From Phycisphaerae bacterium (lineage in GTDB: Bacteria > Planctomycetota > Phycisphaerae > Sedimentisphaerales > Anaerobacaceae), in NCBI GenBank assembly GCA_026386805.1, contig JAPLMX010000189.1, positions 1-64,000 on the forward strand: a stretch of DNA of 64,000 nt, in the 5' to 3' direction. The notes beneath the pieces are model-generated. The model worked only from the letters and a program-made list of their open reading frames with translations. It was not told where the DNA came from and ran no database searches. Positions 24,682 to 32,930 of the stretch are shown piece by piece. How positions within the stretch are numbered: position 1 is the first letter of the stretch; the number at the start of each line of letters is the position of its first letter. The translations under genes were made by a program, and so were the position numbers.

Positions 24682-27600
24682 TTATTCGGAAAGTCCAAGG
24701 CCAAACGACAGCGACACCACACGAAAACCAAGAAGGTCAAGGCGCTCATCAGGGTCGTAGAAGTGGCGGCACGAGCAGCGACAGAACCAGGGATAATGGA
24801 ACCAGCACCCACCACGCAACACACGACCAGAGCCAGAGGGTGGTCCCTTTGGGTCCTTGATACCTGCTTTCGGATACTCACCGTACCGCTCGCTACACCA
24901 TTCCAGTACATTGCCGGCCATGTCCAAGACTCCTTTCGGCGTAGCGCCGCGAGGGTAGATACCTACGGGCGTCGGACACCGTATCTCGCTCTCACCGTAG
25001 TTCATTCGCGATGGATCGGGCTTCTCGTCCCCCCAGGGGTAGCGCCGGCCCCGGGGTCTGCGAGCCGCCCGTTCCCATTGGGCCTCCGTGGGCAGGCGAC
25101 AGCCCGACCAAGCGGCGTAGGCAGCGGCCTCGTACCAGCTCACGCCCACCACCGGCCTCGTCGGGTGTTCAAGCTGCTCCTCCCACCCGTCCGGCGCCGG
25201 CCACTTGCCAAAGCCCTCGGTGTCCCACAGGCGCTCCTCTTCGTAGCCGCCAGCCTCGATGAACCGCAAGAACTCGGCCACTGTCACAGGGTAACGCCCC
25301 ATCCGGTATGCCTCCAGAGTGACCGGGTGAACGGGCGATTCGTCAGCATCCGCTTCGGGGTCGTAGTTGGGCTGGGAACGGTCGCTCTTCTGGGCGCCCA
25401 TGAGGAACTCACCGGCGGGGATCGTGACCCAGTTGTCCGCGCGGGCGGCGTCCGTAAAGCGAGGATCGCCCGCTTGGCCAAGGGCCTCGGCGGCCTGGAT
25501 GATGACCTTGATGTCGATCCCCTTGGCCTTCTGGGCGTCGAAAATGGCCATCACCTTGTCGAGAAGCTGCTGATAGCGCGGGTCCGCCGGCCGATAGCCC
25601 ACCGCCGTAAGGTCCCGTACGGCCGCCCCCAGCAGGCCGGCACACCGGGCCTGGCCGGCAAGCGTCCCGCTATCGCAGGCCCCTTCCAGAACAGCCGAGA
25701 CGAAGGCATCGACCTTGCGATGGCCCTGTTTGTGCAGAACGCCGGCCAGCAACAGCACGACCTCTCGCCAGGACGGCAGATACAGCTTGGGGCCATCGGG
25801 GGGCGTCAAAAGGATCGTTTTGGCTTCCTGCTCCGGACGGGCGGCGATGGCACGGGCGGCCAGGAACTCCTGGAACGTCAAGTGCCAAAAGCGGATATCA
25901 TCGCCGCGACGGATCACGATGCCGCTATCGACCTCCTCTTCCGCCAGAAATCTCTCGGCGGTCTCAATCCGGTCCCGCTCCGACCCTTGGGCCCATTCGC
26001 CAACGATCTGCTCGGCCGCCCAGCGTCGAGGGACTTGGACCTGACGGCCTTCCGGGTGATTCTGCATCGCCAGCGCCAGCTCCTGCAACCGGTTGATGCA
26101 CGCCGGGGCGGGCAGACGCCCGGGACGTCCTTCACGAGAACGCGACAGCCAGGTAATAATCGACTCGTAGAGATCGGCACGCTGCTCGGGCAGGCGTTTC
26201 TCATGCCAGTGGACGACAGCCAACGCCGTCAGCATGACCGGGTTGCGGGCCATGCGGCGAATCTCGATCCTTGAACGAACGGCCTTGAGCAGCTCGTCGC
26301 CGTGCTGCCGCGCCTGTTTTTCGCTGTTGTCGAAGAGACGCGCACACCAGCGAGTCAGAAATGTCTCGATGGCGTCGTCTTCCAGAGGCTCGATCCGGAC
26401 CTGCGTGAAATCCGGCAGGACCGCCCGGCCCTCGAAGGCCGGCGGGCGGCTGGTCACGACGAAGCGGCAGTTCTCGAAATGCCGAGCCGCCTTGGTCACC
26501 AGATCGACAATCCATTCACGCTGCTGCCTCGTTGCCGTCTCATCCAGCCCGTCCAACAGGACCACGGCCGGGCCTTGGGCAATTGTCTGGTCGAAGAACT
26601 CCCGATCGAGGCCCGCCTTCTCGTCGGCGTTGGCCGCGGCCATGAAGTGCGCCAGCCACGCGGGCGCATTTTTGACGTGCGGCGCTCCAGGCTCTCGCCC
26701 GCAACACCCCTCGACGTGCTCGGCCAGTTCCGAGAGGCGGATCAGGGCTGGAAATGCCCGATCCTCCAAGCCCAGAGTCTCCGCCGTCGTCTTGCCACCG
26801 AGCCCGAGCCTGCTGTTGCACAGGCCGTAGGCGATCCGCCGCAAAAACGTCGTCTTTCCCGCGCCGGGATCGCCCAGAATGACCAGCTTGCGGTGTTTCA
26901 GGGCCGCGTGCAGGTCCATCGGTCTGTGCTCTTCGATGTGGGACTGCACCTCCTTGCTGTCCTTCCGCCTCTGACGGGACTCTGGCGATTCGTCCGCCAG
27001 GATCGTCTTGAGCGGGATGTAAAGGTCGTCAATGGGAAACCGTTGGGCCCGGCCGCTTTCCACTTCCAGACCCCGGATGTCAATATGGGAGGTCTCCTCG
27101 CGAAGCGTCCGCAGATACCGATCCGGGTCGGATACTCGCGGCGCCGGCCCTCCAGTTATGCCACGGCCCTGGCCCCACTGCGACAGCGCCAATTGAATCT
27201 TGCCCCCGAGGTCCTCCGGCGTGGTGAACGTTGCCCGAGTCCGATCCTTGCTGAGCCAGGTTTTGAACTCCTTGAGGCGGTTGACCCGCCACTGGATGTC
27301 CGCGGAAAGCTCCGGTGTCAGCTTGTCCTGCTGGACCGCCGAAATGAGCGTGTATTCTTCGCAGAGGTCCGCCGGCCATTTGTGCTTGTCGTCCACGAGA
27401 AAGACCAGCATGTCCTTGCCGCTGTCTTTTGCCCTCTCGCACTCCAGCCAGGTGATGCTCTTTCGCTTCGCAGGGTCGGTTTCGGGCTGCTGGTCCGGTA
27501 CCCAGCCGAATCGATAGGCGACGATCACGACCAGCACATCGGCCTTCTCGACCTTCTCAAGGCACTGTTTCAGTGGCGGGTTGTCTTTTGCCGCCCAGTA

Positions 27601-27717
27601 CTCCTGCATCTCGGGAAAAAAGCCCGCCCCGAGGGCTGCTTCCTTGGCCTCGATGCGGTGTCTGGTCTTGTCGAGGTCTTCACAGGTCGATGAGATGAAA
27701 ACAACGGGTTTTGCCAT
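24682..27717 (-). CDS. DUF4062-NACHT-FGE-sulfatase receptor, DGR variable protein 2
   Basis: A 1011-residue paralogue of the downstream receptor with the same domain order. DUF4062 (KPVVFISSTCEDLDKTR, about 1-125) is followed by NACHT with Walker A GDPGAGKTT and Walker [14 protein letters not shown] helical region precedes the FGE-sulfatase lectin fold (GRYPVTVAEFLRF, GVSWYEAAAYAAW, RLPTEAQWERAARR, DMAGNVLEWCSE). The start ATG at 27717 has AGGAG 8 bases upstream, preferred over one 30 bases earlier. The two receptors are diverged over most of their length but nearly identical at the very end, where the template acts. It lies first in the two-gene unit. Confidence 0.88.
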   Translation of the reverse strand: MAKPVVFISSTCEDLDKTRHRIEAKEAALGAGFFPEMQEYWAAKDNPPLKQCLEKVEKADVLVVIVAYRFGWVPDQQPETDPAKRKSITWLECERAKDSGKDMLVFLVDDKHKWPADLCEEYTLISAVQQDKLTPELSADIQWRVNRLKEFKTWLSKDRTRATFTTPEDLGGKIQLALSQWGQGRGITGGPAPRVSDPDRYLRTLREETSHIDIRGLEVESGRAQRFPIDDLYIPLKTILADESPESRQRRKDSKEVQSHIEEHRPMDLHAALKHRKLVILGDPGAGKTTFLRRIAYGLCNSRLGLGGKTTAETLGLEDRAFPALIRLSELAEHVEGCCGREPGAPHVKNAPAWLAHFMAAANADEKAGLDREFFDQTIAQGPAVVLLDGLDETATRQQREWIVDLVTKAARHFENCRFVVTSRPPAFEGRAVLPDFTQVRIEPLEDDAIETFLTRWCARLFDNSEKQARQHGDELLKAVRSRIEIRRMARNPVMLTALAVVHWHEKRLPEQRADLYESIITWLSRSREGRPGRLPAPACINRLQELALAMQNHPEGRQVQVPRRWAAEQIVGEWAQGSERDRIETAERFLAEEEVDSGIVIRRGDDIRFWHLTFQEFLAARAIAARPEQEAKTILLTPPDGPKLYLPSWREVVLLLAGVLHKQGHRKVDAFVSAVLEGACDSGTLAGQARCAGLLGAAVRDLTAVGYRPADPRYQQLLDKVMAIFDAQKAKGIDIKVIIQAAEALGQAGDPRFTDAARADNWVTIPAGEFLMGAQKSDRSQPNYDPEADADESPVHPVTLEAYRMGRYPVTVAEFLRFIEAGGYEEERLWDTEGFGKWPAPDGWEEQLEHPTRPVVGVSWYEAAAYAAWSGCRLPTEAQWERAARRPRGRRYPWGDEKPDPSRMNYGESEIRCPTPVGIYPRGATPKGVLDMAGNVLEWCSERYGEYPKAGIKDPKGPPSGSGRVLRGGCWFHYPWFCRCSCRHFYDPDERLDLLGFRVVSLSFGLGLSE
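24695..24837 (-). repeat. DGR variable region 2 (VR2)
   Basis: The 3' end of receptor 2 compared with the template. Of 28 differences, 19 are at template adenines (for example AAC>TTC, AAT>CAT, AAT>TAT, AGG>TGG, AAC>CAC, AAC>TAC, AAT>CTT, ATT>CTT). Nine are elsewhere, several of them synonymous (GGC>GGT, CCC>CCT). The extra non-adenine changes indicate an older copy that has drifted since its last template conversion. It ends with the same GTTTGGCCTTGGAC as VR1. Confidence 0.85.
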
Positions 27718-27842
27718 GGACGGCTCTCCTGACGGCGGGCGTCCCACGTCTCATGGGAAACGTTGCCACGCACGCGCGTTCCTGTGACGCGGAGTATAGA
27801 GAGCCTGCGTTCTTGTGTCAATGCGTCTTGAGACCGGCTCAG

Positions 27843-28001
27843 GGCCACGGCAGGTTCCCTCATCAAGCCTTGGTCTCCGCCGAAGACAGCCGGATAGCGT
27901 CACCCAAGACGTCGGGCCCTGCTTGTGTCGCGGGCATCCTGCCCGCGATTCGAGGGCGGGACGCCCGCGACACTTCAGAGCCACGCTCGCGTGCAATTGC
28001 C
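27843..28001. mobile_element. 159-bp MITE-like element, copy 2
   Basis: An inverted relative of the element at 12931-13089 with the same length. The central 65 bases (GGGCCCTGCTTGTGTCGCGG... to ...CGACACTTCAGA) are nearly identical. One end keeps GCAATTGCC (27993-28001), while the other end has decayed (GGCCACGG). It stands just upstream of receptor 2, so it may contain or interrupt that gene's promoter. Confidence 0.6.
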
Positions 28002-28025
28002 TGGGAGACCGGCTTCTGAGGTCTT

Positions 28026-28517
28026 CTACGGGGTCGTGAAGGGGGCGTTCAGGATATCCGTCGTGCGGAAGCTGCCTACGATCCTTAGCTCCGCGCCGGT
28101 TGCATCTTCTTGTCTGCCAAAGGAATACGTGAAGGGCCAGGACTCCCCCGGCACGATGTTCCGGTTGGAAGCGGGACAGAAGTGCCCGACCGCCACGATA
28201 CGGCCGGAGGTATCCCGCAAGGATGCCTGCAACTCCACGCCCCGAGCGGCGGAGCCGGTGTTCTTGATCTCTCCGACGACGGACAATTGACCGTAGCTGC
28301 TGCGGATCGCCCGAAAACCGAACACGGCAAAGCCATGTTGTTCCAGGCATGGAGTCGCGGGAGCACCCTTCAGCTCGCCCGATGTCGAGTCCGCCGTCGG
28401 CTGTTTCGTGGCGGCACCCGCCGAAAAACAGGCTTTGCCCGCCCGCCGGGAGCTGGCGCAGCCGCAGGCGAGCAGCAAAAGGCCCACAGCAAGGACTGTT
28501 GCACAGATTCTTCTCAT
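28026..28517 (-). CDS. Lipoprotein with FxLYD-like beta domain
   Basis: A 163-residue envelope lipoprotein. A signal sequence (MRRICATVLAVGLLLLACGC) ends in a lipobox with Cys near residue 18-20. The C-terminal half (SVVGEIKNTGSAARGVELQASLRD...IVPGESWPFTYSF) resembles FxLYD/DUF3426-type domains of unknown function found in many envelope proteins. There is no catalytic motif. It stands alone, divergent from the prepilin-like gene. The function is unknown. Confidence 0.7.
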   Translation of the reverse strand: MRRICATVLAVGLLLLACGCASSRRAGKACFSAGAATKQPTADSTSGELKGAPATPCLEQHGFAVFGFRAIRSSYGQLSVVGEIKNTGSAARGVELQASLRDTSGRIVAVGHFCPASNRNIVPGESWPFTYSFGRQEDATGAELRIVGSFRTTDILNAPFTTP

Positions 28518-28699
28518 TACCCCATCCCTTTCCTTGGCCCCCGTCCAGGCAGCACGGAATCCTTCGGACCGGCGACCAACCTTCCCGCGTCCCTGCCTTT
28601 GAAACCGAGTTGGACCCTCTCGGGCCTGCCTCTTTCCTCTATCATTATCCTTTTTTCGGCCCCTTCTGTCAAGGTTTTCATTACTCCGGTCGAAATCTG

Positions 28700-28728
28700 T
28701 TGATGTATGGCCGACGGGTCGGTAGAAT
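28700..28728 (+). promoter_or_regulatory. Promoter for the prepilin-like gene
   Basis: TTGATG (28700-28705), a 17-base spacer and TAGAAT (28723-28728) make a good sigma70 site about 170 bases before the start codon. Confidence 0.5.
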
Positions 28729-28900
28729 AGAGAAAATTACCTGTGTCTTCGGAGGACGGCAAATAAAAGGTGGTTCAGGCAGGAACACATTGGTTGCAGA
28801 GCGACTCTTACACGTGTGTGGGCCGGAATGTCTTGCGTATCCGGTTGCTGATCAATTGGTGGTCTCCAAGTGCCCGTTTTTCTAAGGGAGGAAACACGCT

Positions 28901-29743
28901 ATGAAGAAATCGAAGGGCTTTACACTGATCGAACTGCTGGTGGTGATCGCGATTATCGCGATCCTGATGGCTATTTTGATGCCGGCTCTAAACAGGGCTC
29001 GAGAGCAGGGTAAACGGGCCGCCTGCCTGAGCAACCTCAAACAATTGCAACTGGCCTGGATCGCCTACGCCGGGGATAATGATGACAGGATTGTCAACGG
29101 CGAGGCGGAATACAATCAAAGCGCCATAGGCGCTTGCAGCACGCCCACGGGCGGCCTGCACCCACGCGAAAAGTGGTGGGTAGGGACCGACTGCGCTTCG
29201 GACTACATGACCGGCGGCAAGCTTGCCAAAGAGGTCCAACTCTCCGCCATCCGAGCGGGTGCGCTATATCCGTTTGTCCCGGCCGACAAGGCGTACCAAT
29301 GTCCGACCGGCGTCCGGGGCGAGATGCGAACCTACTCAGCCGTGGACTCGATGAACGGACTGGCGAGAACCGGGACCTATAGCGGCGCCTCGGGAACCAG
29401 GGTGGGCCGAACCGTTTTGTGGATCAAGAAGACAACGGAAGTCTCCGTGCCGGGTCCGGCCAGCAGGCTTGTCTTCCTCGATGAGGGCCGGGTGACGCCG
29501 GACAGCTACGCCACCCACTATGTCCAGGCGACCTGGTGGGACCCGCCGCACGTCCGCCACGCCGACGGCACGAACGTATCCTTCGTCGACGGTCACAGCG
29601 ACTATTGGAAGTGGGAATCCAAAGAGACAATCACGGTGGGGAAGATGGCGAACCCGCAGCATCAGTATGCCCCCAAGTCCGATGATGCGATGGCCGACCT
29701 GCAGAGAATCCAGAAGGCCATCTGGGGCAGACTCGGTTACTAA
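28901..29743 (+). CDS. Prepilin-type protein with C-terminal H-x9-DG domain
   Basis: A 280-residue pseudopilin-like protein of the type greatly expanded in planctomycetes. The N-terminus [17 protein letters not shown] is a class III prepilin signal, cut after Gly and methylated at Phe. One hydrophobic helix follows. Near the end, [22 protein letters not shown] carries the H-x9-DG motif of the family. GGAGG lies 9 bases before the ATG. It is expected to be exported through a type II secretion/pilus system; its exact role is unknown. A terminator follows. Confidence 0.88.
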   Translation: MKKSKGFTLIELLVVIAIIAILMAILMPALNRAREQGKRAACLSNLKQLQLAWIAYAGDNDDRIVNGEAEYNQSAIGACSTPTGGLHPREKWWVGTDCASDYMTGGKLAKEVQLSAIRAGALYPFVPADKAYQCPTGVRGEMRTYSAVDSMNGLARTGTYSGASGTRVGRTVLWIKKTTEVSVPGPASRLVFLDEGRVTPDSYATHYVQATWWDPPHVRHADGTNVSFVDGHSDYWKWESKETITVGKMANPQHQYAPKSDDAMADLQRIQKAIWGRLGY

Positions 29744-29866
29744 TCGATCTTTCGGTATTTGGCCCCTGCCTGCTCGGGCGCTCCGCCGACACGGTGGGAG
29801 CGCCCCGTGCGAAATTTGTGAGAAAATCTTGGCGGGCGGGGGCCTGGGTTATCGGGGTTAAACTAG

Positions 29867-29902
29867 ATAGGTTGCCGGCAGCGCGGCAACCTATTTTGTT
29901 TT
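29867..29902 (+). terminator. Rho-independent terminator
   Basis: ATAGGTTGCCG and CGGCAACCTAT form a strong hairpin followed by TTTTGTTTT. It lies about 120 bases after the prepilin-like gene. Confidence 0.75.
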
Positions 29903-30206
29903 GGCCCCCGTAAGGATCGGCAGGCTGAGAGAGCCGGCCAAATCCATCGAGCTGGGCCGTACTTGCTGCACTGATCCACGCGATTCTCACCGCTGAAAGT
30001 CCCTCCGAAAAAGTTCAAGAAAACGAATCGGGCTTGCCGAAGAAGAGACTGTCGGGCAAGCTGACAACTGTGGCTCGAAGCTGCGGCCAGCAAGGTCATC
30101 TTAACCCCGGCTTGGGCCGTCCTTGAAGCCCGCAAACATGTCGGATCTGGGTCGGGACGGCACGAGGGGCGGTTAGGAAGAAAAGAAAGAGCCACAAAAT
30201 CCTTGG

Positions 30207-30308
30207 GCGTGCCCCTGCGAAGTAGCCGACGAGTATTACACCAGGCAATACATGGCCAAAAATGGATACCGAGTACCTCGTCTGGCCGTCGCAGGGGCTT
30301 TTTATTTG
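30207..30308 (+). ncRNA. Candidate structured RNA or long hairpin element
   Basis: A 10-bp outer stem (GCCCCTGCGA/TCGCAGGGGC) encloses a GACGAG/CTCGTC stem and an inner GTATT/AATAC hairpin. The outer stem is followed by CTTTTTATTT, as in an intrinsic terminator. It lies in a 770-base gap upstream of a Gfo/Idh/MocA gene, before that gene's promoter. It matches no riboswitch I know and may be only a palindromic repeat. Nothing else in 29903-30430 looks like a gene. Confidence 0.35.
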
Positions 30309-30432
30309 TAGTGACTTACGAACGCCTATTGAGCGACCGGCGCCGCAAGCGAGCCTAGAACCGCATTGTCCTGTCACCGCATCATCGACTGTGCCGGACC
30401 CGCGTCTCCCCTTCTTGCCGCAGTATCGAGTC

Positions 30433-30461
30433 TTCACATAGGCACGCTCCTCCGGTATAAT
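30433..30461 (+). promoter_or_regulatory. Promoter for the Gfo/Idh/MocA gene at 30516
   Basis: TTCACA (30433-30438), a 17-base spacer and a perfect TATAAT (30456-30461), about 50 bases before the ATG. Confidence 0.7.
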
Positions 30462-30515
30462 ATCGACGCGATCAATAGCGTGTGCGCTGTATGACCTTCT
30501 TTTCGGAGGACTATT

Positions 30516-31889
30516 ATGAGAAGAGCGATGAAACGACGCACGTTCCTGAAGCAAACCGCCGGAGCGGCCATCGGGACGTTGGGCTTGCCTCTTTTTATTC
30601 GATCCAGTGCCCTGGGAAAGGCCGGCAGCACGCCGCCAAGCGAGCGGATCACGCTGGCCTCCATCGGCGTCGGCGGCATGGGCACGAACAATATGCGCGC
30701 CTTCCTGGCTCAGCCCGATGTCCAGGTGGTGGCCGTCTGTGACGTGGTCGAGGCCAGCAATGAGTATGGGCATTGGTATAAGAAGGGCTGGAACGGCGAG
30801 TGGTTCGGCCGCGAGCCCGCCCGCAAGATCGTCGAGAGCGAATACGCCCAGAAGAGTCCCTCCGGCGGCTACCAGGGCTGCAAGGCTTACGTGGACTTTC
30901 GGGAGATCATCGCGCGGGACGACATCGACGCCGTGTGCGTGACCACGCCGGACCATTGGCACGCGATCCCCGTCATCCTGGCGGCCGCTGCCGGCAAGGA
31001 CATCTACTGCGAAAAGCCCCTGAGCCTGACGGTCGCGGAAGGCCGCGCGATGGCGGAGGCTGTGCGACGACACGGAACTGTCTTTCAGACGGGCACGATG
31101 CGAAGATCGGCCGAACAGTACCGTTTCCTCTGCGAGCTCGTTCGCAACGGGCGCATCGGCAAGCTCCAGCGGGTCACTTCCACCATCGGGCCAAACAACA
31201 AGGAGGCGCCGGCGCGAGATTGGAAGCCAATGCCGGTCCCCGCGTGGCTCGATTACGACAGGTGGCTGGGTCCCGCTCCCTGGGCCCCCTACCACAAGGA
31301 CCGATGCCTCTACACGTTCCGCTTCGGCCTCGACTATTCCGGCGGCCAAACCACGAACCTCGGTGCCCACGTCATCGACATCATCCAGTGGGCCAACGGC
31401 ACCGACGACACCGGCCCCGTCGAGTTCGAGGACCTGGGCAGCGAGTGGCCCACGGATGGACTGTTCACGACCGCCACCAAGGTGAGCTTCCGAGCCCGCT
31501 ATGCCAACGGCGTCGAATTCACGTGCAAGACCGACAAAACGGAGTCTTGGCGGCTCGAAGGGACCGCCGGCTGGATCGACGTGCGGGACGACAAGTGGAC
31601 CAGCACGCCGGAGTCGCTCAAAACAACCGTCATCGGCGCCAACGAAATCCACCTCTACAAGAGCACCGATCACCATCGCAACTTCCTCGACTGCATCAAG
31701 AGCCGCCAGCCGACGGCAGCCCCCGTGGAGATCGGCCATCGCTCGACGTCGATCTGCCATCTCGGCAACATCGCGATGCGGCTCGGCCGCAAGCTCCACT
31801 GGGACCCGGCGGCCGAGCGATTCACCGACAGCGACGAGGCCAACCAGATGCTGTTCAAGCCCCTGCGAGGCCCCTGGCATCTGGGATGA
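30516..31889 (+). CDS. Tat-exported Gfo/Idh/MocA family oxidoreductase
   Basis: A 457-residue NAD(P)-dependent sugar or cyclitol oxidoreductase. A Tat signal (MKRRTFLKQTAGAAIGTLGLP) shows export with bound cofactor. The Rossmann motif ASIGVGGMGTNN, the catalytic-lysine motif CEKPLSL, and HVIDIIQWANG of the C-terminal domain place it in the planctomycete Gfo/Idh/MocA group. GGAGG lies 6 bases before the ATG. Substrate is unknown; paralogues at 34.8, 43.9, 46.3, 48.9 and 52.8 kb suggest different sugars. It has its own strong promoter. Confidence 0.9.
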   Translation: MRRAMKRRTFLKQTAGAAIGTLGLPLFIRSSALGKAGSTPPSERITLASIGVGGMGTNNMRAFLAQPDVQVVAVCDVVEASNEYGHWYKKGWNGEWFGREPARKIVESEYAQKSPSGGYQGCKAYVDFREIIARDDIDAVCVTTPDHWHAIPVILAAAAGKDIYCEKPLSLTVAEGRAMAEAVRRHGTVFQTGTMRRSAEQYRFLCELVRNGRIGKLQRVTSTIGPNNKEAPARDWKPMPVPAWLDYDRWLGPAPWAPYHKDRCLYTFRFGLDYSGGQTTNLGAHVIDIIQWANGTDDTGPVEFEDLGSEWPTDGLFTTATKVSFRARYANGVEFTCKTDKTESWRLEGTAGWIDVRDDKWTSTPESLKTTVIGANEIHLYKSTDHHRNFLDCIKSRQPTAAPVEIGHRSTSICHLGNIAMRLGRKLHWDPAAERFTDSDEANQMLFKPLRGPWHLG

Positions 31890-31925
31890 GTTGTCAGTTC
31901 TCAGTTGGCAGTTGCCCGTAAGAGG
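31888..31925. repeat. Word-like CAGTT repeat
   Basis: A short run of GTCAGTTCTCAGTTGGCAGTT directly after the stop codon belongs to the word-like class but has no mirrored half here. Confidence 0.4.
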
Positions 31926-31983
31926 AGATAGGAGAAGACCTATGCGGCGTACGACTACATTTAGTGATGGGCCAACCCCTATT

Positions 31984-32116
31984 TGTCATGCTGAGCGAAG
32001 CGAAGCATCTGGCCATTGCGGGGGAAGCCACCGTCGCATCGAGTCCACCTACACGTCGGCGGCCAGATTCCTTCGGCAGGCTCAGGACAGGCTCTTCGCT
32101 GCCGCTCAGGATGACA
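31984..32116. repeat. TCATCCTGA-type inverted-repeat element
   Basis: The left arm TGTCATGCTGAGCGAAGCGA and right arm CGCTCAGGATGACA enclose GCATCTGGCC/GGCCAGATTCC words. It fills most of the gap before the LamG gene. Confidence 0.6.
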
Positions 32117-32148
32117 GAATGGGCGCACAGTCGCCGCGAAGGTTGATT

Positions 32149-32919
32149 GTGCACCCTATGTGGCAAAGGTGTTCGTTGGCATGCGCGCTGGTCCTTTTCG
32201 TTCTCACACTCCCTGACGATCCGGCGGTAGCCAATGGTGGCAAGCCTGTGACGCTCGACACCGATCCCAACCTGGTCGGCTGGTGGAGATTCGATGAGAC
32301 CACAAGAAATACCGCTGCGGATTCCAGCGGGCACCAGCGAGATGGAATGCTCAAGGGAGACCTCGCATTCGACAAAAACTCCGCACCCGGCAAGATGGGC
32401 AAGGCCATTCGATTCGATGCCAAGAATGCCGTGATCGAGGTCAAGAACTACCAGGGAGTCGCCGGGACTCGACCCCGGACCGTTGCCGCCTGGATCAAGA
32501 CGGCATCCTCGCGGGGCGAGATCGTCTCCTGGGGAAAAGAGGACTTCGGCCAGATGTTCACCTTGGGCTACATTCGCGGCCGGATCGGCGTCACTCCCAG
32601 CGGCGGCTATCTCTACATGAACGCCGAGACCCACGACGACCAATGGCACCACGTCGCGGTCGTGGTACAGAAGGCCGAGCTGCCAAATCTGTACAACGAC
32701 GTGAAGCTCTACCTCGACGGCGCGCCCGCCGAGATTCATGACATCGGCCTTCTGGATTTGTGGCCGATCCAAACCGGACAGGAATTGCCCGTCCGCATCG
32801 GCCGGGGATTCACAGGGCTGATGGATGACCTGCGTATCTACGATCGCGGCCTCTCCGATGAAGAGATCGCCGCGATTTTCCAGCTCCAGACAGATCGGCC
32901 CCTGCAAAAAGCGAAGTGA
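32149..32919 (+). CDS. Secreted LamG-domain protein
   Basis: A 256-residue exported protein that is essentially one concanavalin-like LamG jellyroll (GWWRFDETTRNTAADSSG... to MDDLRIYDRGLSDEEIAAIF), probably binding glycans. A signal peptide (MWQRCSLACALVLFVLTL) is present. The GTG at 32149 has GAAGG 6 bases upstream; the ATG at 32158 is the alternative. The open frame further upstream is repeat DNA. It ends 11 bases before the next gene, so the two are probably co-transcribed. Confidence 0.8.
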   Translation: MHPMWQRCSLACALVLFVLTLPDDPAVANGGKPVTLDTDPNLVGWWRFDETTRNTAADSSGHQRDGMLKGDLAFDKNSAPGKMGKAIRFDAKNAVIEVKNYQGVAGTRPRTVAAWIKTASSRGEIVSWGKEDFGQMFTLGYIRGRIGVTPSGGYLYMNAETHDDQWHHVAVVVQKAELPNLYNDVKLYLDGAPAEIHDIGLLDLWPIQTGQELPVRIGRGFTGLMDDLRIYDRGLSDEEIAAIFQLQTDRPLQKAK

Positions 32920-32930
32920 AGGAGATCATG

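Noticed and set aside
24391..26274. 627-residue plus-strand frame antisense to the second receptor
   Set aside because: Same codon-bias shadow; no domain, start site or ribosome site.
30096..31880. 594-residue minus-strand open frame over the Gfo/Idh/MocA gene
   Set aside because: It is antisense to a well-recognised gene and arises from GC-rich codon bias; the composition is not protein-like.
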